Assembly (NCBI GenBank): GCA_028686565.1
Contig: JAQUBU010000141.1
Span: 1-6,177 of the forward strand
Direction of reading: 5' to 3'
DNA from: Syntrophomonadaceae bacterium
GTDB lineage: Bacteria > Bacillota > Syntrophomonadia > Syntrophomonadales > Syntrophomonadaceae
DNA: 6,177 nucleotides
In this document: in pieces, positions 1 to 5,710 of the stretch
Layout: each line of letters opens with the position of its first letter
Numbering within the stretch: position 1 is the first letter of the stretch
Notes under the pieces: generated by a model
Seen by the model: only the letters and a program-made list of their open reading frames with translations
What the model was told of the DNA's origin: nothing
Databases searched by the model: none
Translations under genes and position numbers: made by a program

Positions 1-112
1 CTATATTATCATTTGCTAAGAGTCAAGTTCTATTTTGTTCCTGAATATACTATGCTCTTCAAATTATGGCAGTAATTTAAGCCTTTTAGGGTTCACACTC
101 ACTAATCCAAAG

Positions 113-142
113 TTGTTGAAAAATTCGTATAGGTGTTATAAT
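113..142 (+). promoter_or_regulatory. Sigma-A-like extended -10 promoter for the DnaD-like gene
   Basis: A perfect -10 hexamer TATAAT lies at 137-142 and is preceded by TG at 134-135, which makes it an extended -10 element. A -35-like TTGTTG lies at 113-118 with an 18-base spacer; TTGAAA at 116-121 with a 15-base spacer is the alternative. Transcription would start near 149, just upstream of the GGAGG at 160-164 and the ATG at 176. This position argues against any translation start upstream of about 149. The motifs are seen directly; promoter activity is inferred. Confidence 0.7.
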
Positions 143-159
143 TTTTTTACTTCTCTTAT

Positions 160-164
160 GGAGG
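160..164 (+). promoter_or_regulatory. Ribosome binding site that decides the start of the DnaD-like gene
   Basis: GGAGG sits 11 bases before the ATG at 176. The other in-frame ATGs, at 35 and 158, have no such site: the one at 35 lies upstream of the promoter, and the one at 158 overlaps this GGAGG. The conserved family N-terminus also begins just after 176. Confidence 0.7.
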
Positions 165-175
165 TTGAAAAATTT

Positions 176-1363
176 ATGCATCCAAAATCTGCTGGTTTGG
201 AAATATTTCGCTGGGGTTATGTTAATTTCCCAGCTGTTCTGTTTTATTATGCCAAAGAAATGGATCTTGAGATTGACGATCTAGGCATGTTAGCAGCCGT
301 ATTCTACAGTTTTGAAAAATCAAAACCACTTTACCAATCAGGAATTAGAATTGGACAACTACTCCAGGATTGTCCTTGTCTCAGCAAGGCCAAATTAAGC
401 CGTAAACTTAACCGGCTTGAGAAACTGGAAATCATAAGTGTGCAAGAAAATCGAAAAAACTTTGTAGACAGGTATGTTTTCCTGGAGCCGTTGATTGATA
501 AACTCGAAAACCTGATTATCAGAGATCATCCACAGCTATCCACCGGTCAAAAGACCGACCAAAAATTTGCTGAAAGCCAAATAAACAATGAAGTTTCTTT
601 ATTAGAAGAATACCGCCATAAAATAGAGCAGCTGGAACTGGAGCTGCAAGAGGAGAAGGGCGGACGAGTTAGTCTTGATGTAATAAATAATAAAAACGGG
701 AATTACAAAAAAGTTGCCGACTTTATTTCCAAAAAAACCGGCAATCTTATGAGTGTCAAGATGGCTGGTGAACTGAACAAATGGCTGGAAGAAATGAGCT
801 TAACACCGGAAATATTGTTATGTATGTTGGAATTATGCTTTGAACGCAGTATCTATAATCCTCGTGATATTACCAGAATAGCACGAGATATCAAAGAATA
901 TTCAATTAACACAGTTGAGGGCTTGGAGAGTTATTTTACCAATTATGTAGATGTGGAAAAAAACAAAGCTTTGCGTGTTAACAAATTTGATCCGGATATT
1001 GCTGAATTTGGCAGCTTTACAGGGATAGATATGGCTGCTGAAGCCAGGAAAAAAGTCTATTATAAATGGCGTTACGATTGGCGCTTTTCTCATCAGATGA
1101 TAATGAAAGCGGGAGAAATAATGTGCCAGCGTACCAAAAACGGAGGTCTGGAGTACATAGACAGCGTGCTTAATAACTGGATGAGCAAAGAAATTCGCCA
1201 GGTAAGCGAAGCCGATAATGAGATAAGCAAGTTTAAAACCAGGAATCGAAACGAAAAGATTGCTGCAACAATTAACAAAAATGACAATCGCAAGGCCCTA
1301 AATGTTGAATATGAAATTTATGTACCACCTTCAAGTATAGAAGAATTAAAAAGTAAGGTATAA
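176..1363 (+). CDS. DnaD/DnaB-family replication initiation protein with two DnaD-type C-terminal domains
   Basis: Firmicute DnaD and DnaB proteins help load the replicative helicase at the origin or at stalled forks; this cytoplasmic, DNA-binding role is inferred here from domain resemblance. From the ATG at 176 the protein is 395 residues. Residues about 13-105 resemble the DnaD winged-helix N-terminus (WGYVNFP at 13-19, then a helical region). A charged stretch at about 140-163 looks like a short coiled coil. Residues about 176-254 match the DnaD/DnaB_2 C-terminal domain, and a second, shorter copy lies at about 304-350. The second copy carries the family YxxxIxxxW motif as Y327, V331 and W335; in the first copy the same positions are D231, I235 and I239. 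Two such domains recall Bacillus DnaB rather than the single-domain DnaD. A longer reading frame open from 35 is rejected because its extra 47 residues look non-family and precede the promoter. A DnaB-type helicase gene follows, which supports a helicase-loading role. A phage or plasmid origin is possible, but no other phage genes are visible. Confidence 0.78.
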   Translation: MHPKSAGLEIFRWGYVNFPAVLFYYAKEMDLEIDDLGMLAAVFYSFEKSKPLYQSGIRIGQLLQDCPCLSKAKLSRKLNRLEKLEIISVQENRKNFVDRYVFLEPLIDKLENLIIRDHPQLSTGQKTDQKFAESQINNEVSLLEEYRHKIEQLELELQEEKGGRVSLDVINNKNGNYKKVADFISKKTGNLMSVKMAGELNKWLEEMSLTPEILLCMLELCFERSIYNPRDITRIARDIKEYSINTVEGLESYFTNYVDVEKNKALRVNKFDPDIAEFGSFTGIDMAAEARKKVYYKWRYDWRFSHQMIMKAGEIMCQRTKNGGLEYIDSVLNNWMSKEIRQVSEADNEISKFKTRNRNEKIAATINKNDNRKALNVEYEIYVPPSSIEELKSKV

Positions 1364-1368
1364 TTATT

Positions 1369-1390
1369 AACGGGGTAACAACCCCGTTTT
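1369..1390 (+). terminator. Rho-independent terminator-like hairpin between the DnaD-like and helicase genes
   Basis: An 8-bp stem (AACGGGGT at 1369-1376 with ACCCCGTT at 1381-1388) closes a four-base AACA loop and runs into TTTT, then AAATTTT. It starts six bases after the DnaD-like stop codon. No convincing promoter lies between it and the helicase start at 1414, so it probably lets part of the transcription through and lowers helicase expression relative to the upstream gene. It could instead be an mRNA-processing or stabilising hairpin. Confidence 0.72.
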
Positions 1391-1413
1391 AAATTTTGGG
1401 GATGGTGAATTAA

Positions 1414-2781
1414 TTGAACTTGAAGCTTACGGAAAAAGTGCCTGATGACTATCTTTTTGATTTGGATAGTGAACGGCGGGTTTTATCTTCGATATTACAT
1501 TCGGAAGAAGCATGTATAGAAGCTTACAGCAGCTTGTTAGATAGTGATTTCTACTCTCCCCGTCATGCCGGTATTTTCAGTCTGTCCGCCAGCCTTTTTG
1601 AAAGAGAAACAAAACCAACTTATGTCGAATTGCTTAAAGAGGGTCATAATTTAGGATTGTTTAATACTCATCAGGATGTAGAAGAACTAAAATATATCGT
1701 AGAACAGTACATTGATGATGAAAATATTCGTTATTGGATAAAGAAAGTAAAAGATAAATCTCGTTTGCGGAAGTTTGAAACCTTTTTAAAGAAGAATTAC
1801 TATTCTTTGTGTCAGGGTCATGAAAATGATGTTGAACAAGTACTTATGTCAGCCGAAGAGGAGTTAACCAATCTAACCGCTCTGGAAATTGATGACCGGG
1901 TTGATACCCCGGCAGATTTGGCTAGCCTTGGTTATGATGAGGTTGAACGCCGGTTTCTTCGTTTCAAAGATATCAAAGAAAAACATAAAGGGGTTCTTCC
2001 CCTTGACGGACTGCCTACTGGTTTTGATAACCTCAACCATATTACCCTGGGTTATAAAGCGGGCGATTTGGTAATTCTCGGTGCCCAGACCGGGCACGGC
2101 AAGACTTCATTTGCTTTGCACACTGCAAAAGCTGTGGCTGTAAATAACGGTAAAAATGTACTATATCTCAATACGGAAATGAGCCGGGAACAGATTGCTT
2201 TGCGCTGGGGCTCAATATTGTCTGAAATTGAACATGATCGCTTACGCCGCGGAGACATTAATGAAAGCGAATTATCCATCATACTGAATGGTTATTCGCG
2301 GCTTAGAAACAGCGGCTTTTATTCATACCCGTGCCCCAATCTGACTCCGGAGAAGACTATATCCATTGCCCGCAAGTTTAAGGTACAAAAAAATATTGAT
2401 ATGATGATAGTCGACTATGTAGGCAGAATGGATAAAATCGACCCCAAACTGCAGGAGTGGCAAATACTTGAGCAAATAGTCAAGACCCAAAAAATGCTGG
2501 CCCAAAATTTAAAGATGGTTGTCATGTGTTTGGTGCAGCTAAATCCGGATGGCAGTTTGCAGGGGGCCAAGCGAATGAAAAATGAATGTGATCTGATGAT
2601 AAAGCTAACTCCCATACCACGCGAAGAAATAGAAGAAAGCGAACAATTAAAAAAATATATTAATCCCAATTATTATATTCAGATCGAGAAGAATAGAGAC
2701 GGCCAAAGCGGAGTGCGGATTCCCATAAACTTTGACTTGCAGCGGCAGATTATGAAGGATGCGGAAAGGGTTGGATCTTAA
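1414..2781 (+). CDS. Divergent DnaB-family replicative helicase (DnaB-like)
   Basis: This is a 455-residue RecA-fold hexameric helicase of the DnaB family, expected to unwind DNA 5' to 3' using NTP. Residues about 16-115 are the helical DnaB N-terminal domain (DSERRVLSSIL, then DFYSPRHAGIF). Residues about 200-445 are the ATPase domain, entered by PTGF. It has Walker A GAQTGHGKT at 223-231 (K230), the expected catalytic glutamate E255 in NTEMS, Walker B MMIVDY with D334, the sensor-like Q375 in VQLN, and a late KNRDG at 426-430. The segment that normally reads roughly RPxxSDLRESGxIEQDAD is altered and about 11 residues shorter between Q375 and D393, so the usual arginine finger is not evident. 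The TTG start is forced: an in-frame stop lies at 1411-1413, the next in-frame Met is far inside the protein, and GATGGTG at 1401-1407 gives a weak ribosome site. The length is normal for the family. The divergence suggests a paralogue or mobile-element-derived helicase rather than the housekeeping enzyme. Confidence 0.85.
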   Translation: MNLKLTEKVPDDYLFDLDSERRVLSSILHSEEACIEAYSSLLDSDFYSPRHAGIFSLSASLFERETKPTYVELLKEGHNLGLFNTHQDVEELKYIVEQYIDDENIRYWIKKVKDKSRLRKFETFLKKNYYSLCQGHENDVEQVLMSAEEELTNLTALEIDDRVDTPADLASLGYDEVERRFLRFKDIKEKHKGVLPLDGLPTGFDNLNHITLGYKAGDLVILGAQTGHGKTSFALHTAKAVAVNNGKNVLYLNTEMSREQIALRWGSILSEIEHDRLRRGDINESELSIILNGYSRLRNSGFYSYPCPNLTPEKTISIARKFKVQKNIDMMIVDYVGRMDKIDPKLQEWQILEQIVKTQKMLAQNLKMVVMCLVQLNPDGSLQGAKRMKNECDLMIKLTPIPREEIEESEQLKKYINPNYYIQIEKNRDGQSGVRIPINFDLQRQIMKDAERVGS

Positions 2782-3092
2782 TGGGCGACCTGGAAAGCTT
2801 CGATATTAAAAAAATCTATACGGAAACAGAAAGCCTGATTTGGAGTATGTATAACCAAAAGCGATTAAACGAGCAAGAAAGAGACTTTCTGTGGAATATA
2901 CTGGAAATGCTTAAAAACAAGCAAATTCCGGCTGATTTATTTACATTATTATTGCAATGGCTTGATAAAAATACTGGTTCCTCTGATGACCAGATTATCA
3001 AGGCTACTTTATTGGCTATGGATATGGATGATCAAGAAGCACTGGCTTTTAATCTGGAATTGGTCAGAGAACTCCTGCAAAAAAGTAGCTAG
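2781..3092 (+). CDS. Small acidic protein of unknown function, coupled to the helicase gene
   Basis: I do not recognise this 103-residue protein. Its ATG overlaps the helicase stop by one base (TAATG at 2779-2783), which suggests translational coupling; the purine-rich AAAGGG at 2765-2770 is a weak ribosome site. The sequence is mostly predicted helix, has no cysteine, no signal peptide and no membrane segment, and is acidic (19 Asp/Glu against 11 Lys/Arg). An aromatic and leucine-rich middle (LLLQWLDK at about 57-64) could pack against a partner. Its tight link to the helicase makes a helicase accessory, loader-interacting factor or inhibitor plausible, but this rests only on position. It is likely a real gene because the frame is open, coupled and ends cleanly just before a promoter and terminator. 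Confidence 0.65.
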   Translation: MGDLESFDIKKIYTETESLIWSMYNQKRLNEQERDFLWNILEMLKNKQIPADLFTLLLQWLDKNTGSSDDQIIKATLLAMDMDDQEALAFNLELVRELLQKSS

Positions 3093-3120
3093 TGACATAC
3101 TAAGAATGGTTGGTTACAAT
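3092..3120 (+). promoter_or_regulatory. Sigma-A-like promoter reading into the intergenic terminator
   Basis: GTGACA (3092-3097, five of six matches to TTGACA) and TACAAT (3115-3120, five of six matches to TATAAT) are separated by exactly 17 bases. A perfect TATAAT at 3120-3125 overlaps but lacks a good -35. Transcription would start near 3127. The -35 overlaps the last base of the stop codon of the small acidic gene. Its output would either end at the hairpin at 3198-3221 as a short RNA or continue into paaK as a long leader. Confidence 0.5.
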
Positions 3121-3126
3121 ATAATA

Positions 3127-3221
3127 GTGAATTAATAATATGGGGTTCTTTTAGGCTGTAATGGTTTGTGATGCTTTATAAGCTCGGTACATAAATCAAA
3201 AGGCTGAAGGAGGCCTTTTTT
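3127..3221 (+). ncRNA. Possible short RNA or attenuated leader upstream of paaK
   Basis: The stretch between the promoter at 3092-3120 and the terminator at 3198-3221 could give an RNA of roughly 95 bases. It contains no open reading frame with a ribosome site that I can support. A small hairpin GCTT-TAT-AAGC is visible at 3173-3183. I cannot match it to a known riboswitch or T-box, and no strong competing antiterminator was found by eye. It may be only the 3' untranslated tail of the replication block. Confidence 0.22.
3198..3221 (+). terminator. Rho-independent terminator after the replication block
   Basis: AAAAGGC at 3198-3204 pairs with GCCTTTT at 3213-3219 across an eight-base loop (TGAAGGAG), and the T-tract runs to 3221. 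It lies 105 bases after the small acidic gene and 49 bases before paaK, so it separates the two gene blocks. With a promoter upstream at 3092-3120 it could also act as an attenuator for paaK. Confidence 0.7.
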
Positions 3222-3244
3222 CATGGATTCTATTGCAGGAGTAG

Positions 3245-3250
3245 TATAAT
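3245..3250 (+). promoter_or_regulatory. Possible -10 element just upstream of paaK
   Basis: A perfect TATAAT lies between the terminator and the paaK ribosome site. The matching -35 region around 3221-3228 (CATGGA at 17 bases) is poor and there is no extended -10 TG. Transcription would start near 3257, giving a leader of only about 14 bases with the Shine-Dalgarno at its very 5' end. It may need an activator, or paaK may rely on readthrough from upstream. Confidence 0.35.
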
Positions 3251-3270
3251 GTAGGACGGAGGGAAAGCAG

Positions 3271-4578
3271 ATGCCCATTTGGAATAAGGAAATGGAATGT
3301 ATGCCCCGTGAAGAGATGGAAGTACTGCAGTTAAGAAGATTAAAAGGAGCTTTAAAATACGCCTATGAGAGGTCAGCGGTATATAAAAAGAAATTTGATG
3401 ATATAGGTTTTAAGCCTGGCGATCTAAAAAGCATTTCTGATCTGTCAAAATTGCCTTTAACTGTAAAAGAAGATTTCCGCGATAATTACCCCTTTGGAAT
3501 GTTTGCGGTACCTATGGACAAGGTGGTTAGATTACATGCCTCTTCAGGCACCACAGGTAAATTAACCGTAGTAGGATGTACCCAGAGCGATATGGGAAAC
3601 TGGACTGAACTGGTAGCCCGCATGATCAGCATGACCGGAGTAACATCGGCAGATGTTACCCAGATTGCTTTTGGCTATGGCCTTTTTACTGGTGCCCATG
3701 GATTGCAATATGGCATGGAAAGAGTGGGAGCAACAGTAATACCCATATCCGGCGGTAATTCCGAAAAGCAGTTAATGTTGATGAAGGATTTCGGAACCAC
3801 GGTATTGGTAAGCACACCAACCTATGCCCTTCATCTGGGAGAAATAGCCCTTGAGCAAGGAATCGATCCCAAAAAGGATTTAAAAGTGAAATTCGGTCTA
3901 TTTGGCGGTGAAGCTTTTTCCGAAGAATACCGCAAGGAAATAGAAAATCGCTGGGGAATGCTGGCTACTGACAATTATGGCTTGAGTGAAGCCGGGGGTC
4001 CTGGTTTTTCAGGCGAATGCCATCTTATTTGCGGGCAGCACATTGCCGAAGATCAATACATTACTGAAATACTTAACCCGGAAACCCTGCAGCCAGCAAA
4101 GCCGGGCGAAAAAGGGGAAGTAGTAATCACCAGTCTCTGCCGGGAAGCGGTTCCGGTCGTAAGATACCGCACCAAGGATGTTAGTTCCATAGATTATACA
4201 CCCTGTGACTGTGGGCGGACCACAGCCAGGTTGAGCAAAATAACCGGGCGAACTGATGACATGATGGTTATAAGGGGAGTCAATGTATTTCCTTCCCAGA
4301 TAGAAAGCGTTATTGTAAATGTGGAAGGATTGGCCCCGCATTATGAAATTATTCGCTATAATAAGGGATTCCTTGAGGATATCGAAGTCCGGGTAGAAAT
4401 TAACGAAGATATATTTATTGATAATTATGCGGTGTTGGAAGCTATTGAACAAAAGCTCAAGCATCAGCTTTTCAAAACTCTATCCTTGAACCCTAAAGTC
4501 AGGCTGGTTGAAGCCCATAGTATTGAACGCAGTGCGGGCAAGGCCAAAAGAGTTATTGACATGAGAACCAAATCATAA
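3271..4578 (+). CDS. paaK: Phenylacetate-CoA ligase (aryl-acetate-CoA ligase)
   Basis: This enzyme converts phenylacetate or a related aryl-acetate, ATP and CoA to the aryl-acetyl-CoA, AMP and pyrophosphate through an acyl-adenylate, in the cytoplasm. The 435 residues match the usual PaaK length. Visible motifs are the AMP-binding loop SSGTTGKLT (91-99), the PaaK stretch YGLFTGAHG (136-144) followed by PISGGNSEKQ (158-167), DNYGLSE (234-240), YRTKD (299-303), the hinge motif around GRTDD to PSQIE (326-345), and a C-terminal RSAGKAKR with the likely catalytic K424. Cys250, His257, Cys312 and Cys314 sit where PaaK homologues carry a structural zinc site; this placement is from memory of the family. 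The start is supported by GGAGGG at 3258-3263, seven bases before the ATG. It is the first gene of a compact operon with the aminotransferase. The exact aryl substrate (phenyl-, hydroxyphenyl- or indole-acetate) cannot be read from sequence. Confidence 0.93.
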   Translation: MPIWNKEMECMPREEMEVLQLRRLKGALKYAYERSAVYKKKFDDIGFKPGDLKSISDLSKLPLTVKEDFRDNYPFGMFAVPMDKVVRLHASSGTTGKLTVVGCTQSDMGNWTELVARMISMTGVTSADVTQIAFGYGLFTGAHGLQYGMERVGATVIPISGGNSEKQLMLMKDFGTTVLVSTPTYALHLGEIALEQGIDPKKDLKVKFGLFGGEAFSEEYRKEIENRWGMLATDNYGLSEAGGPGFSGECHLICGQHIAEDQYITEILNPETLQPAKPGEKGEVVITSLCREAVPVVRYRTKDVSSIDYTPCDCGRTTARLSKITGRTDDMMVIRGVNVFPSQIESVIVNVEGLAPHYEIIRYNKGFLEDIEVRVEINEDIFIDNYAVLEAIEQKLKHQLFKTLSLNPKVRLVEAHSIERSAGKAKRVIDMRTKS

Positions 4579-4603
4579 TTATTCCGATGATAGGAGATGT
4601 CTT

Positions 4604-5710
4604 ATGGATGACTTTGTAAATAAAAGAGCCCGACAGGCCATATTTTCCCTTAAGCCTTATGTGCCGGGTAAGCCTATAGATGAAGTGAAAAGGGAACTCG
4701 GCTTAAATGATATAATCAAACTGGCCTCCAATGAAAACCCCTTGGGACCTTCACCAATGGCTATGCAGGCTATGGAACAATCCATAAAGGATATTCATCT
4801 CTATCCTGATGCGAATTCCTATTACCTGAAGGCAAGGCTGGCCTCCTTTACCGGAATTGATGCCCAGAGCATTGTACTGGGAAATGGCTCTGATGAAGTA
4901 TTAATGATTTTGGGGCTTTCCTTTCTCAGTCCTGGTGACGAAGTTATTTATGCTGATCCAACTTTTGTAGAATATGAGTTTACTGCCATGGTAATGGGAG
5001 CAAATTGCGTAACTGTTTCTCTTAAGGAATACAAGCATGACCTGCCGGCCATATTGCAAGCTATTACTAACAACACCAAAATGATCGTTATCTGTAATCC
5101 CAATAACCCAACCGGAACTATTGTAAGTGAAAGTGAATTGGACATATTTATGCAGTCAGTGCCGGAAGATATACTGGTGGTCTTTGATGAAGCCTATAGC
5201 GAATATGTGGAAAGTCCTGACTTTTGCAGTGGAACCAGGTACCTGCAGCAGGGACGCAATGTAATAATATTGCATACCTTTTCCAAAATATTCGGTTTGG
5301 CAGGTTTGCGGATAGGATATGGCCTGACTAGCCCAGGAATAGCAGGTGCCATGAAGATGGCTACTTATCCGTTTAATATGAATTCCGCTGCTCAAGCAGC
5401 AGCCTTGGCCGCCTTAGATGATCAGGAACATGTAGCTCGCAGCCGCTCCATAAATTCATCCGGGAAAAAATACCTCTATACTGAATTTGAGCGTATGGGT
5501 CTTAATTATATAAGAACTGAAGCCAACTTTATACTCCTGGACTGCGGTAAACCCAGTGACAAAGTTTTTCAAGAACTGCTGCAACAGGGGATAATTGTTC
5601 GTAATTGTGCCAGTTACGGCTATAAAACATACATTAGGATTACGGTAGGAACCAGTGAAGAGAACCAGCGATTAATCAGGGAACTGGGCAAGGTTCTTGA
5701 GGTGGAATAA
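4604..5710 (+). CDS. hisC: Histidinol-phosphate / aromatic aminotransferase (HisC family)
   Basis: This is a PLP-dependent class I/II aminotransferase. HisC interconverts histidinol phosphate and imidazole acetol phosphate using glutamate, and many HisC-family enzymes also accept phenylalanine and tyrosine. The 368 residues cover the whole fold. Visible residues are SNENPLGPS (42-50), the substrate-side tyrosine in LYPDA (66-70), NGSDE (94-98), NPNNPTG (165-171), D195 and Y198 for the cofactor ring, the Schiff-base lysine K228 in TFSKIFGLAGLRIGYG, R236 for the PLP phosphate, and R345 in YIRITVGT for the substrate carboxylate. AGGAGATG at 4592-4599 sets the start at 4604. The gene follows paaK by 25 bases with no terminator, and abuts the next gene. 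No other histidine gene is in view, so an aromatic role alongside paaK is plausible. The family call is firm; the substrate is not. Confidence 0.92.
   Translation: MDDFVNKRARQAIFSLKPYVPGKPIDEVKRELGLNDIIKLASNENPLGPSPMAMQAMEQSIKDIHLYPDANSYYLKARLASFTGIDAQSIVLGNGSDEVLMILGLSFLSPGDEVIYADPTFVEYEFTAMVMGANCVTVSLKEYKHDLPAILQAITNNTKMIVICNPNNPTGTIVSESELDIFMQSVPEDILVVFDEAYSEYVESPDFCSGTRYLQQGRNVIILHTFSKIFGLAGLRIGYGLTSPGIAGAMKMATYPFNMNSAAQAAALAALDDQEHVARSRSINSSGKKYLYTEFERMGLNYIRTEANFILLDCGKPSDKVFQELLQQGIIVRNCASYGYKTYIRITVGTSEENQRLIRELGKVLEVE
5699..5705 (+). promoter_or_regulatory. Ribosome binding site for yyaC inside the end of hisC
   Basis: GAGGTGG lies within the last hisC codons, five bases before the ATG at 5711, which follows the hisC TAA directly. 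A strong site at zero spacing points to co-transcription and probable translational coupling. It also supports ATG 5711 as the start. Confidence 0.7.

Noticed and set aside
1402..1410. ATG at 1402 and GTG at 1405 as alternative helicase starts
   Set aside because: Both are in frame but meet the stop TAA at 1411-1413, so only the TTG at 1414 can open the full N-terminal domain.
176..3092. A complete prophage or integrative element
   Set aside because: DnaD-like plus DnaB-like genes recall phage replication modules, but no integrase, structural, lysis or repressor gene, and no flanking direct repeats, could be seen in the window.
3121..3225. A known riboswitch or T-box leader before paaK
   Set aside because: No T-box consensus or recognisable riboswitch core was found by eye, and no convincing antiterminator pairing could be drawn.
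4009..4464. A 151-codon open frame on the minus strand
   Set aside because: It lies wholly inside paaK, which has full family motifs in the other strand. Its translation shows no recognisable domain, and no ribosome site or promoter was evident.
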